Shown here: one piece after another, positions 1 to 7,277 of the stretch
How positions within the stretch are numbered: position 1 is the stretch's first letter
Layout of the letters: every line of letters starts with the position of its first letter
DNA from: an uncultured Lachnospiraceae bacterium
Lineage (GTDB): Bacteria; Bacillota; Clostridia; Lachnospirales; Lachnospiraceae
Assembly (NCBI GenBank): GCA_902766655.1
Contig: CACXEL010000153.1
Span: 1 to 11,508, forward strand
Length of the DNA stretch: 11,508 bases
Direction: 5' to 3'
Notes under the pieces: model-generated
Seen by the model: only the letters and a program-made list of their open reading frames with translations
What the model was told of the DNA's origin: nothing
Database searches by the model: none
Translations under genes and position numbers: made by a program

Positions 1-681
1 GCCGGGGACGCGGCGGCCCTGATCGACCAGGTGGAGGCCTGGCAGGACCGGCTGGCCGCAGCCGGGGCTGATCTGCCTTCTCCGCATTTTATCCACGCCT
101 CCGATGAATGGTACATCCTGGCCGGCCGCCCAATGCCGGCTGAGGAGCGTTACGACGGCTACCCCCAGCTCGAGAACGGTGTCGGCATGGTCCGTCTTCT
201 GGAAAATGAAATCAAGGAGGCTTTGGAGGCGGGGCTTCGGATGCCCGCGGCAAGGCGCCGCGTGACGATTGCGACCGGGGTCCTCATAAGCGATTACATC
301 CGCCGATTCGCAGACCTGGTCATGGAGGCTTATCCGGGGCTCGCGGTCCGTGTGGTGCCCATACGCAATGACTTTTTCGGGCATATGATCACCGTGTCAG
401 GCCTCATCACCGGCCGGGACCTGATTGCCCAGCTGGACGCTGTCAGGGCCGAGTCGGAGGATCTCGACGGTGCCCTGGGCGAGGCTGTTCTCATTCCCGT
501 CAATATGCTGAGGATGGGAGAGACGGTCTTCCTGGATGACCTCACCACGGCCGACGTGGAGGAGAAGCTCGGAGTGCCCGTCGAGGTCGTCTGGACATCC
601 GGGGAGAACTTCGTGCGCGGTCTCCTCGGCCTTCCCCACACGGAGCTTGATGACAGGCAGATGTATGAGAGCTGGGAATAA
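1..681 (+). CDS. DUF512 family protein, C-terminal part (5' truncated)
   Basis: The frame is open from the left edge and ends at TAA 679-681, giving about 226 residues with no start in the window; GTG at 31 is an internal Val codon. The residues ASDEWYILAGRP followed by YPQLENGVGMVR, and later the LIPVNMLRMGETVFLDD segment, are typical of the DUF512 C-terminal domain. Family members usually carry an N-terminal PDZ-like domain and a radical-SAM/Fe-S-like region, which would lie off the window. Their biochemical function is not established. In Clostridia this gene commonly precedes der, as here, with a 190-base gap holding no strong terminator, so co-transcription is plausible. The family call is firm; the function is unknown. 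Confidence 0.88.
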   Translation, partial: AGDAAALIDQVEAWQDRLAAAGADLPSPHFIHASDEWYILAGRPMPAEERYDGYPQLENGVGMVRLLENEIKEALEAGLRMPAARRRVTIATGVLISDYIRRFADLVMEAYPGLAVRVVPIRNDFFGHMITVSGLITGRDLIAQLDAVRAESEDLDGALGEAVLIPVNMLRMGETVFLDDLTTADVEEKLGVPVEVVWTSGENFVRGLLGLPHTELDDRQMYESWE

Positions 682-871
682 AGCGGAGCCTGGAGGGCGG
701 AAAGTACCGCCTGCCCTGGACCGGACAGCGGAGCCCATGAAAAGGCAGCGCTCCCTGAAAAAAGCTTTCTCGGGTACGGGGAGGATGTCTGAACTGAATC
801 AGGAAACACTGCCGCATCTGCGGCTGATACATGGAATACAGTGCCGCGCAGGCGGCAGATAGGAGTGAGAA

Positions 872-2212
872 ATGAGCAAACCGATAGCAGCCATCGTCGG
901 ACGGCCCAACGTCGGAAAGTCCACCCTCTTTAACGCCCTGGCCGGGGAGAACATCGCCATCGTCAAGGATACGCCGGGCGTGACCCGGGACAGGATCTAC
1001 GCGGAGGTCAGCTGGACCGGCTACGACTTTACCCTGATCGATACCGGCGGCATCGAGCCCGAATCCAATGACGTTCTCCTGCGTCAGATGCGGGAGCAGG
1101 CGGAGATCGCCATCGAGACGGCGGATGTCATCATTTTTCTGGTGGATGCCAGGGACGGGCTGGTGGACGCGGACGCCAAGGTGGCCGACATGCTTCGCCG
1201 GTCCCATAAGCCGGTGGTCCTGGCGGTCAACAAGGTGGACAACTACCAGACCCAGCAGGCCAACGTGTATGAATTTTACTCCCTCGGCATCGGGGATCCC
1301 ATCGCCATCAGCTCGGCCAACCGCCAGGGCATCGGCGACCTCCTCGACGAGGTGACCAAGTACTTTGAAATGACGACCGGCATCGACGAGGAGGACGATA
1401 CCCCCCGTGTCGCCATCGTCGGCCGCCCCAACGTCGGCAAGTCCTCCATCATCAACAAGCTCCTGGGAGAGAGCCGCCTGATCGTCTCCGACATCGCCGG
1501 CACGACCCGCGACGCCATCGACACGCCGGTCAGGTGGAACGGGAAGGATTACGTCTTCATCGACACCGCCGGCCTCCGCCGCAAGAGCAAGATCAAGGAG
1601 GAGATCGAGCGCTACAGCATCATCCGCACCGTCACCGCCGTCGAGCGGGCGGACGTGGTGGTCGTGGTCATCGACGCCGTGGAGGGCATAGCCGAGCAGG
1701 ACGCCAAGATCGCGGGAATCGCTCATGAGCGCGGAAAAGGTATCGTGATCGCGGTCAACAAGTGGGATGCGGTCCAGGAGAAGAATACCAATTCGACCCG
1801 CGACTACTCCCAGAAGATCCGTCAGATCCTCTCCTATATGCCTTACGCGGAGATCCTTTTCGTGTCCGCGGAGACCGGCCAGCGGCTGCCCAAGCTCTTT
1901 GAGGCCATCGACCTGGTCCTTGAGAACCAGAACCGCAGGATCCAGACGGGCGTTCTCAATCAGATCATGGCGGAAGCGGTGGCACTGCAGCAGCCGCCCT
2001 CGGACAAGGGCAGGCGGCTCAAGCTCTTCTACATCACGCAGGTCTCCGTGGTGCCGCCGACTTTCATCATATTTGTCAACGACAAGAAGCTCATGCACTT
2101 CTCCTACACACGCTACATAGAAAATAAGATCCGGGAATCCTTCGATTTCAGGGGGACGGCCCTGCATTTTATCATTCGGGAGCGGTCTGAGAAGGACGAA
2201 GGCAATAAGTGA
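872..2212 (+). CDS. der: Ribosome assembly GTPase Der (EngA)
   Basis: Der is an essential GTPase that acts in maturation of the 50S ribosomal subunit. The 446-residue protein has the diagnostic tandem G domains. Domain 1 has the P-loop GRPNVGKST at 10-18, DTGG at 57-60 and NKVD at 120-123. Domain 2 has GRPNVGKSS at 184-192, DTAG at 231-234 and NKWD at 296-299. A KH-like C-terminal domain follows from about residue 355. The length matches the family. The ATG at 872 is preceded by AGGAG (861-865) with a 6-base spacer. The stop overlaps a possible GTG of the next gene (GTGA), and plsY follows directly, so the two are probably translated from one message. All nucleotide-binding motifs are intact. 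Confidence 0.98.
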   Translation: MSKPIAAIVGRPNVGKSTLFNALAGENIAIVKDTPGVTRDRIYAEVSWTGYDFTLIDTGGIEPESNDVLLRQMREQAEIAIETADVIIFLVDARDGLVDADAKVADMLRRSHKPVVLAVNKVDNYQTQQANVYEFYSLGIGDPIAISSANRQGIGDLLDEVTKYFEMTTGIDEEDDTPRVAIVGRPNVGKSSIINKLLGESRLIVSDIAGTTRDAIDTPVRWNGKDYVFIDTAGLRRKSKIKEEIERYSIIRTVTAVERADVVVVVIDAVEGIAEQDAKIAGIAHERGKGIVIAVNKWDAVQEKNTNSTRDYSQKIRQILSYMPYAEILFVSAETGQRLPKLFEAIDLVLENQNRRIQTGVLNQIMAEAVALQQPPSDKGRRLKLFYITQVSVVPPTFIIFVNDKKLMHFSYTRYIENKIRESFDFRGTALHFIIRERSEKDEGNK

Positions 2213-2235
2213 AGTCCGGGAAGAGGGTGTTAAAC

Positions 2236-2895
2236 ATGGTTTCAGTGATTTCGAGGCTTCTGAGCCTCATGATCGGCTACGGCTGCGGCCTGTTTCAGAC
2301 CGCCTATATTTACGGGCGCACCCAGGGGGTGGATATCCGGAGCCTGGGGTCCGGCAACGCCGGTACCACCAACGTCCTGAGGAATTTCGGCCGCAGAGCG
2401 GGTATTTACGTCTTCGCCGGCGACCTTGCAAAGTCCATGGCAGCCCTGCTCATTGTCTGGCTCATTTTCCGCGGGAGGTATCCGGATTCGGTCCGTCTGC
2501 TCATGACATACGCCGGGCTCGGCGCCATCGTGGGTCACTGCTTCCCCTTCTACATGCAGTTCAGGGGCGGCAAGGGGATCGCCTGCACCGCCGGCCTCAT
2601 TATCGGTTTTTCTCCCATCCTGGCAATCATCGGCGTCGTGGTCTTCTTCGGCCTGCTTGCCCTGACCCACTATGTGTCCCTCTGCAGCCTGATGCTGACG
2701 CTCTCTTTCTTCCTGGGAACAGTCGTCATGGGGCAGATGGGCGTCTGGAACATGCCGCCGGCGGCTCTCTATGAGATGTACCTGGTGGTCTTTATGATCA
2801 TGGCCCTGACGTGGTTCCAGCACAGGACCAACATAAAACGCCTCCTGGCCGGCACCGAGACCAGGACCTACATTTTCAAAAAGAACAGGAAATGA
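2236..2895 (+). CDS. plsY: Acyl-phosphate:glycerol-3-phosphate acyltransferase PlsY
   Basis: PlsY is an integral membrane enzyme that transfers an acyl group from acyl-phosphate to glycerol 3-phosphate, making lysophosphatidic acid for phospholipid synthesis. From ATG 2236 it has 219 residues. The N-terminal hydrophobic helix is followed by the first family motif, GSGNAGTTN (38-46), then GHCFPFYMQFRGGKG (100-114), and near the C terminus QHRTNIKRLLAGTE; all three conserved cytoplasmic motifs are present. Several hydrophobic stretches fit a multi-spanning protein. I chose ATG 2236 because GAGGG (2223-2227) lies 8 bases upstream and the N terminus then matches the family. An in-frame GTG at 2209, overlapping the der stop, would add 9 residues and cannot be excluded. 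The usual downstream partner gpsA is absent. Confidence 0.95.
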   Translation: MVSVISRLLSLMIGYGCGLFQTAYIYGRTQGVDIRSLGSGNAGTTNVLRNFGRRAGIYVFAGDLAKSMAALLIVWLIFRGRYPDSVRLLMTYAGLGAIVGHCFPFYMQFRGGKGIACTAGLIIGFSPILAIIGVVVFFGLLALTHYVSLCSLMLTLSFFLGTVVMGQMGVWNMPPAALYEMYLVVFMIMALTWFQHRTNIKRLLAGTETRTYIFKKNRK

Positions 2896-2899
2896 GACA

Positions 2900-2938
2900 A
2901 AAGGACCGTCTATCCCGGGCTGGGATGGACGGTCCTTT
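2900..2938. terminator. Bidirectional hairpin terminator between plsY and the aldo/keto reductase
   Basis: The arms AAAGGACCGTC (2900-2910) and GACGGTCCTTT (2928-2938) pair perfectly. They continue inward through a T-G wobble and ATCCC/GGGAT to a 5-base loop, making a 17-pair stem. On the minus strand the hairpin is followed by TTTTGTCTC, a fair U-tract for the leftward aldo/keto reductase. On the plus strand the T run is inside the stem and no further T tract follows, so termination of plsY is less certain. It lies between convergent genes, where a shared terminator is expected. Confidence 0.8.
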
Positions 2939-2983
2939 GATCTGCAGATGTATTCAGACAGACAGGAAGCCTGCGCAGGGTGC

Positions 2984-3811
2984 TTACAGGAGGATGCCTC
3001 CGGTCAGATCGGAGGGGATGTCGAAGCAGCGATAGCCTTCGCGGAGGTTTTCGATAGTGCTCATCTCCTCATCGGTGAGCTCAAAATCGAAGAGGTCCAG
3101 GTCCTCACGCAGGTGGGCGGGCCGGACAGATCTCGGGACGACGCTGATGCCGAGCTGGAGGAGATAGCGGAGACCTACCTGGGCGACAGTTTTTTCGTGA
3201 CGGGCGGCGATCGTCTTGAGAATCTCACGGTCCAGGAATGCGCCCTGAGCCAGCGGTGCGCCGGCCTGGACTGCGATGCCTTTGCTCTGACAGAAGACCC
3301 GGAGGTCGTTGCGGCCGCCCAGGACGTGGTACTCGATCTGATTGACGGCCGGCAGGATCTCGGATTCACTCATGAGGTAGGTCAGATCCTCGATGCCGAA
3401 ATTGGCGACCCCTATGGCGCGGGCGCGGCCGGAAAAGAAGATTTTTTCCAGATCATGCCAGGTATCCAGGTAGCAGCCGGGAACGGGCCATTGAATCAGA
3501 TACAGGTCTATATAGTCGAGGCCCAGCCGCTCCAGGGACCGGTTGAAGGCACCCTCGGTATTGCCGAGCCGCTGTGCCGTGTTCCAGATCTTGCTGGTGA
3601 TAAAGAATTCTTCCCTCGGGATGCCGGAGGAGCGGATGGCACGGCCAAGCTCCGCTTCGTTCTTGTAGGAAGAGGCTGTGTCAAAGAGCCGGAAGCCGAG
3701 AGAGATGGCTTCACGGATCAGGGCCTCCGTATCCGGGGAGTCGGGAAGCTTCATGAGCCCCATGCCGACCGACGGCATGGCCGTCCCGGAATTGAGAGTC
3801 AGATAGTTCAT
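2984..3811 (-). CDS. Aldo/keto reductase with Gln in place of the catalytic His
   Basis: Predicted NAD(P)H-dependent oxidoreductase with a TIM-barrel fold, 275 residues, the usual size of bacterial AKRs. The family pattern is clear: GFRLFDTASSYKNE holds Asp44 and Tyr49, FFITSKIW holds Lys74, and SVVPRSVRPAHLREDL is the C-terminal cofactor-binding segment. The segment LYLIQWPVPG has Gln107 (codon CAA at 3491-3493, minus strand) where most relatives have His, as in LIHWP. Three of the four tetrad residues are therefore kept. The ATG at 3811 is preceded on its strand by GGAGA (complement of 3821-3825) with a 9-base spacer. The gene is monocistronic, divergent from folT and convergent with plsY. 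The substrate cannot be inferred. Confidence 0.93.
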   Translation of the reverse strand: MNYLTLNSGTAMPSVGMGLMKLPDSPDTEALIREAISLGFRLFDTASSYKNEAELGRAIRSSGIPREEFFITSKIWNTAQRLGNTEGAFNRSLERLGLDYIDLYLIQWPVPGCYLDTWHDLEKIFFSGRARAIGVANFGIEDLTYLMSESEILPAVNQIEYHVLGGRNDLRVFCQSKGIAVQAGAPLAQGAFLDREILKTIAARHEKTVAQVGLRYLLQLGISVVPRSVRPAHLREDLDLFDFELTDEEMSTIENLREGYRCFDIPSDLTGGILL

Positions 3812-3870
3812 AAGGTGTGTTCTCCAAACAGTGGGTGGACGCGCACAAGGTTACATAACAGAACCACAGT

Positions 3871-3899
3871 ATAATACAGATATATGAAAATAAGGATAA
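3871..3899 (-). promoter_or_regulatory. Candidate promoter of the aldo/keto reductase gene
   Basis: Read on the minus strand, TTATCC (complement of 3894-3899) and TATTAT (complement of 3871-3876) are 17 bases apart, about 60 bases upstream of the ATG. The -10 matches the consensus at 5 of 6 positions and the -35 at only 3 of 6. The overlapping TATACT (complement of 3868-3873) is an alternative -10. Confidence 0.4.
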
Positions 3900-3968
3900 A
3901 GATATGTTACATTAGTTTTAAATCCCACGCCTGTCTCCGTCGGCCGGCCTTTTTGCCTGTTTTATTTG

Positions 3969-3997
3969 TTGCGCACGGGGGAGGGGTGATATATAAT
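3969..3997 (+). promoter_or_regulatory. Promoter for the folT riboswitch transcript
   Basis: A perfect TATAAT at 3992-3997 lies 17 bases after TTGCGC (3969-3974). The predicted start near 4004 is about 17 bases upstream of the riboswitch core and gives a leader of about 228 nt. The placement just ahead of a recognisable aptamer supports it; the weak -35 lowers confidence. Confidence 0.6.
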
Positions 3998-4020
3998 GTC
4001 CGCGGATGTATCATTATATC

Positions 4021-4120
4021 GGATAGTAGAGTAGGTTCTGCGCGTTAAGTGCCATGTGTATGGGATGTCGACCATGGACGAAGCTTCCTGGGAAGCGCGG
4101 TGCAGAGCCGCGTCCGCTGC
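4021..4120 (+). promoter_or_regulatory. Tetrahydrofolate (THF) riboswitch aptamer
   Basis: The segment closely follows the THF riboswitch consensus: AGTAGA, then GCGCGTTAAGTG, ATGGGATGTCG, ACGAAGC and AGCGCGGTG, in order and with the right spacing. Three helices are visible. P2 is GGTTCTGC (4034-4041) with GCAGAGCC (4102-4109), one G-U pair. P3 is CCATG (4052-4056) with CATGG (4073-4077). P4 is GCTTC (4083-4087) with GAAGC (4092-4096) closing a 4-base loop. The closing helix P1 is not obvious in this copy. THF riboswitches sense reduced folates and lower expression of folate transport or synthesis genes, which fits folT downstream. Exact ends are approximate. Confidence 0.93.
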
Positions 4121-4155
4121 TGTTTCCGGAGAAGTGGCTTCTTCGGGGTGGATGG

Positions 4156-4178
4156 GCGCGCATTTTTGCGTGCTTTTT
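4156..4178 (+). terminator. Riboswitch-controlled intrinsic terminator before folT
   Basis: GCGCGCA (4156-4162) pairs with TGCGTGC (4167-4173), with one G-U wobble, around a TTTT loop, and is followed at once by TTTTT (4174-4178). It sits between the THF aptamer and the folT ribosome binding site, so it is the likely expression platform. Its 5' arm can instead pair with the aptamer's 3' strand (4109-4115 with 4154-4160). A separate hairpin at 4126-4146 (CCGGAGAAG with CTTCTTCGG) lies between the two. Confidence 0.85.
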
Positions 4179-4231
4179 CTATGCAGTTTATTATCCACAC
4201 TGCCGCAAGGCAAACCAGAAAGGAGCCGGCT

Positions 4232-4792
4232 ATGAAAGAAATGCCAAAAGCCCGGACCGGACGGTTCACTCCGGTCGTCCTCACCTATGCGGGCGTGCTG
4301 ATCGCCCTCAACATCGTTCTGTCCAAATTCATCTCGATCCCCATCGGACCCACCCTCCGGCTCTCCGTGAGCCAGGTGCCCCTGATCCTGGCCGGCCTCT
4401 GGCTGGGACCGGTCGTCGGCGGCCTTTGCGGTCTGGCCGGGGACCTGCTGGGATGTCTGATCTCAGGCTACGCCCCGAATCCCTTCATCACGGCGACGGC
4501 GGTCATCATGGGCGTTGTGCCGGCCCTCTTTGCATCCTTTATCCGGGGCGGTGTACAGGGCGGCAGTTACAGTGACCGGTTTGCCCGCCTGGGCCGGATC
4601 ATGCTGGTCCTGGCTTTCTGCATGCTGATCGGTTCCCAGGGGTCCACGACAATCGGACTTTCCCTCCTCTACGGTTCGCCCTTCCGGGCGCTCTGGTTAT
4701 CGCGTCTTCCCCAGTCCATCCTGCTTCTGGTCGTCAACTCGCTGCTCACGGAGCTCCTTCTTTCCCGGATCCGGGTGCCGGGGAGCCGATGA
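4232..4792 (+). CDS. folT: ECF transporter S component, FolT-type (folate uptake)
   Basis: Small, very hydrophobic membrane protein of 186 residues, the size and layout of ECF substrate-binding (S) components with about six membrane segments. Residues 43-74, from RLSVSQVPLILAG through the Gly-rich GPVVGGLCGLAGDLLG, followed by YAPNPFITATAVIMG, resemble the FolT family. It would bind folate and use a shared EcfA/EcfA'/EcfT energy module encoded elsewhere, since none is in the window. The THF riboswitch directly upstream strongly supports folate as substrate. ATG 4232 is preceded by AGGAG (4221-4225) with a 6-base spacer. The frame stays open upstream to 4049, but that part is riboswitch RNA and not coding. 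The gene appears monocistronic. Confidence 0.88.
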   Translation: MKEMPKARTGRFTPVVLTYAGVLIALNIVLSKFISIPIGPTLRLSVSQVPLILAGLWLGPVVGGLCGLAGDLLGCLISGYAPNPFITATAVIMGVVPALFASFIRGGVQGGSYSDRFARLGRIMLVLAFCMLIGSQGSTTIGLSLLYGSPFRALWLSRLPQSILLLVVNSLLTELLLSRIRVPGSR

Positions 4793-4873
4793 AGGGGCTG
4801 CTGATTCAGGCTCTTTTGATTGGAAAATGCTGACGGTAAGCTGCCTGATTCCTGAACAATGCATTAAATTTTG

Positions 4874-4902
4874 TTTACATTTCCGTAACAAAATGATAAA
4901 AT
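4874..4902 (+). promoter_or_regulatory. Extended -10 promoter for the cell-wall hydrolase gene
   Basis: TTTACA (4874-4879), a 17-base spacer and TAAAAT (4897-4902) with TG one base upstream (4894-4895) make a strong SigA-type extended -10 promoter. AATGAT (4892-4897) and ATCATT (4901-4906) form an inverted repeat centred on the -10 box, and GTAAC recurs at 4885-4889 and 4907-4911, so a repressor site overlapping the promoter is possible. The predicted start is near 4909. Confidence 0.7.
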
Positions 4903-4908
4903 CATTGT

Positions 4909-5049
4909 AACCTTATCGCCGCTTCGCCCATCGGTCAAAGGGAAAGGCGGTGTAGAGGGGAATGGCCTGCCGCGCCGGGAGTACAGGCGATCTAGTGCGG
5001 GCTGCTTTGCGTATCCAAATGGCCAAGCGCATCTTGAAAGGAATCAGAT
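4909..5049 (+). promoter_or_regulatory. Structured 5' leader of the hydrolase gene, class not recognised
   Basis: About 140 nt lie between the predicted transcription start and the ATG. ATCGCC (4915-4920) can pair with GGCGAT (4986-4991), enclosing a 77-nt domain. A competing local hairpin GCCTG (4965-4969) with CAGGC (4984-4988) uses part of the same 3' strand. No terminator is visible, so any control would act on translation or RNA stability. It does not fit a riboswitch consensus that I can recall with confidence. AAAGGA (5037-5042) is the ribosome binding site, 7 bases before the ATG. Confidence 0.4.
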
Positions 5050-7176
5050 ATGAGTAAGAAGTTCCTCCTGTCTCTCGCTGTTCTTCTTCTTGCGCTCATG
5101 GCGCCTTTCCGCGTCATGGCTGCCGGCTCAGCTGTCCCGGCCACTGCCGTGCAGGACCTTGCGACCGGCTACTATTTCATTTACTCGGGTGTCGGCAACA
5201 ACAAGGTCATCAGCACCATGGATGCCAGGACCAACGGGAGTCCGGCCAAAATCCAGATCATGTCCAAGGCGGACTGCCAGCTCTTCTATGTCAGAAGGTG
5301 CGATAACGGCTCCTACGCCATTAAGTCCGTCTATGCCGGCCGGTATCTGGCCCTGAACGGCAACCAGAAGACCGACGGGACCCAGGTGACCATCCAGACC
5401 TCCAGGTCCACCAACACAGCCTACTGGTATCTGACCAAAAGTTCCCAGAGCGGGTACTATAACATCATGTCCGTGAAGGCCAGAAAGGCCCTCACTGTTG
5501 ACGGCGGCGCCAACAGGAACGGCACTGCCCTCAAGATCTATGCGGCGGACGGGACCGCTTCCCAGAATTTCCGTTTCGTCAAGCTCTCCACCACCCAGAC
5601 TGCGGAGAAGGAGATCGTCACGGATATCGCGACGGGTTATTACCGCCTTCAGAACCAGGCCAACAAGAGCAGGTATCTGGAGGTGGCCGGGAATTCCTTC
5701 ACGCCCAAGGGCAATGTCCGGCTGGGCGTTACCAGCGGCCAGCAGGAGGCTGCCAGCATTTTCTATGTGGAAAATCTCGGCAACGGATATTATTTCATCA
5801 CCAGCGCGCTGGGAGGCTACGCGCTCGACGTACCCAACGGCGCGGTGAGCAACGGGACCAACGTGCGGCAGCACTGGCCCCACAAGGATAGGTCACAGCG
5901 GTGGCTTGTGCGGAAGACCGACTACGCCGGCTTCTATACGCTGGCCCCATCCACAGGCAGGACAAAGATGCTGGATACCAGGTCCAACCAGACTGCCCTG
6001 GGCACCAACGTCATCGTAAATGAAGCCATGGGCTCCTTCACGCAGGGTTGGAAATTCGTCAAGGCCTCCGAGCCCACCGTCATCATACCGAACGGCGTAT
6101 ACACCATCGGAACGCAGAATTCGGAGACTTCCCTTCTGACCGTGAAGGGCGGCTCCACCAATGAGAACACCAGCATTGTCCTGGGGACGACCAATGACTC
6201 GAACTCCCAGAAGTTCACCATTCTCCGCACCAGCGGCAACTACTACAAGATCGTCAACGCCGGCAGCGGCCGTGTCCTGAGCCCCAAGGGCGGCGGAACA
6301 ACGAGCGGCACGGACCTGGTCCAGGCGACTTACAACTATGACAATGGGCAGATCTTCAAGATCACCGGCTGCCGCGGCCGGTTCCGCTTCGTGAACGCAG
6401 GCAGTGGTCTCGCCATCGAGCACTATGCGGGAAGGACGACCAGCGGGACCAATGTCCGCCTGGCGACCAACCATCCGACTTTTGTCAGGCAGAGTTTCAG
6501 ACTGACGGAGACGACTGTGACACTGGATTCGACGAGAGGCTACACTTATGTGACCGATTCAGCCACCAATACCAGGTTCAAGGTGGAAAAGCAGTACCTG
6601 ACCGACCCGAAGGTGGGGCGGGACGTCACGGAGGAGGACTTCTTCGCGGCAGTCCTTTACACGGAGGCCGGCAACCAGGGAATTCCCGGCATGATGATGG
6701 TGGCCTACGTGATCCTGAACAGGATGGATGAGGGCATCGCTGCCTCCCAGGGGACCGGCTATGTGCCATATCCGGGAACCCTGAACATCATGATCTACCA
6801 CTATGAGCAGTGGCAGGTGGCCAGGAACGGCGCCCTCACCAATGTCCTCAAGGACGTGCTTGCCGGCGAAGCGGGCTATCTGTCCAATGCCCGGCAGGCG
6901 GCGGCCAGGGCACTGGCGGGCAAGCCCATCGTGCTGACGGAGAGCGCGACACGGTACACCAGGCAGAGTGCCACGAGCAGCACCATGGCCACACTGCCGG
7001 CGGGCACGACCATTAAAAAATCCGCTTTCAAGTACAACTCTTTCATGACGCCTGCGGCCTGGAACAGGTTCGCCACCGACGGCAGACATCCCAAGTTCGC
7101 CACGGGCTACGGCGCCGGGAAGAACACCCTGATCTACAAGGGGCACGTCTATTTCATGGACGGGGAGGTCTGGTAA
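5050..7176 (+). CDS. Secreted cell-wall hydrolase: three ricin-type beta-trefoils plus SleB-type domain
   Basis: A 708-residue exported protein. Residues 1-24 are a signal peptide (KK, a Leu-rich core, probable cleavage after VMA). Three ricin-B-like beta-trefoil regions follow, at about 32-180, 190-340 and 347-490. Each holds repeated units of the type GYYxIxN, then GTxVxL, then SQxFxF. The QxW motif is mostly degenerate (SQNF, SQKF, GQIF, RQSF); SQRW occurs once. The C-terminal domain, about 528-708, resembles SleB/CwlJ hydrolases: VLYTEAGNQG with candidate catalytic Glu539, then MMMVAYVILNRM, and GHVYF at 698-702 near the end. The trefoils probably hold the enzyme on wall glycans; the hydrolase would cleave peptidoglycan. 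It need not be a germination enzyme, as this family also occurs in vegetative cells. It is transcribed alone from its own promoter and terminated at 7213-7244. Confidence 0.88.
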   Translation: MSKKFLLSLAVLLLALMAPFRVMAAGSAVPATAVQDLATGYYFIYSGVGNNKVISTMDARTNGSPAKIQIMSKADCQLFYVRRCDNGSYAIKSVYAGRYLALNGNQKTDGTQVTIQTSRSTNTAYWYLTKSSQSGYYNIMSVKARKALTVDGGANRNGTALKIYAADGTASQNFRFVKLSTTQTAEKEIVTDIATGYYRLQNQANKSRYLEVAGNSFTPKGNVRLGVTSGQQEAASIFYVENLGNGYYFITSALGGYALDVPNGAVSNGTNVRQHWPHKDRSQRWLVRKTDYAGFYTLAPSTGRTKMLDTRSNQTALGTNVIVNEAMGSFTQGWKFVKASEPTVIIPNGVYTIGTQNSETSLLTVKGGSTNENTSIVLGTTNDSNSQKFTILRTSGNYYKIVNAGSGRVLSPKGGGTTSGTDLVQATYNYDNGQIFKITGCRGRFRFVNAGSGLAIEHYAGRTTSGTNVRLATNHPTFVRQSFRLTETTVTLDSTRGYTYVTDSATNTRFKVEKQYLTDPKVGRDVTEEDFFAAVLYTEAGNQGIPGMMMVAYVILNRMDEGIAASQGTGYVPYPGTLNIMIYHYEQWQVARNGALTNVLKDVLAGEAGYLSNARQAAARALAGKPIVLTESATRYTRQSATSSTMATLPAGTTIKKSAFKYNSFMTPAAWNRFATDGRHPKFATGYGAGKNTLIYKGHVYFMDGEVW

Positions 7177-7212
7177 GGAATACCGGGTATTTGAAGTAAA
7201 CTGACTGACGTC

Positions 7213-7244
7213 TGCAGCCGTCCCTGCGTGGGCGGCTGCATTTT
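7213..7244 (+). terminator. Intrinsic terminator of the hydrolase gene
   Basis: TGCAGCCG (7213-7220) pairs with CGGCTGCA (7233-7240). Inside it, after one bulged T, CCC (7222-7224) pairs with GGG (7230-7232) around TGCGT. The stem is followed by TTTT (7241-7244). A small palindrome, AATACC-G-GGTATT (7179-7191), sits just after the stop codon and may help processing. Only 33 bases separate this terminator from the next start codon. Confidence 0.85.
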
Positions 7245-7277
7245 CAATCTCTGCGAAAGGGCAGAGGGGAGGTATCA

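Noticed and set aside
542..2167. 541-residue open frame on the minus strand opposite der
   Set aside because: It lies antisense to a clearly conserved gene, has low-complexity Asp/Val/Gly/Leu-rich composition, no ribosome binding site and no recognisable domain. It results from the GC-rich third positions of der.
2948..3874. 308-residue plus-strand open frame opposite the aldo/keto reductase
   Set aside because: The minus-strand protein has full family motifs. This frame starts in the intergenic hairpin area with no ribosome binding site and shows no motif.
4049..4231. In-frame N-terminal extension of folT
   Set aside because: It would translate the THF aptamer and terminator. ATG 4232 has a good ribosome binding site, and the extension is Arg/Cys-rich without similarity to S components.
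4909..5049. c-di-AMP (ydaO) riboswitch in the hydrolase leader
   Set aside because: A closing CGCC/GGCG helix is suggestive, but the conserved internal segments are absent and the domain is too short. Left as an unclassified leader.
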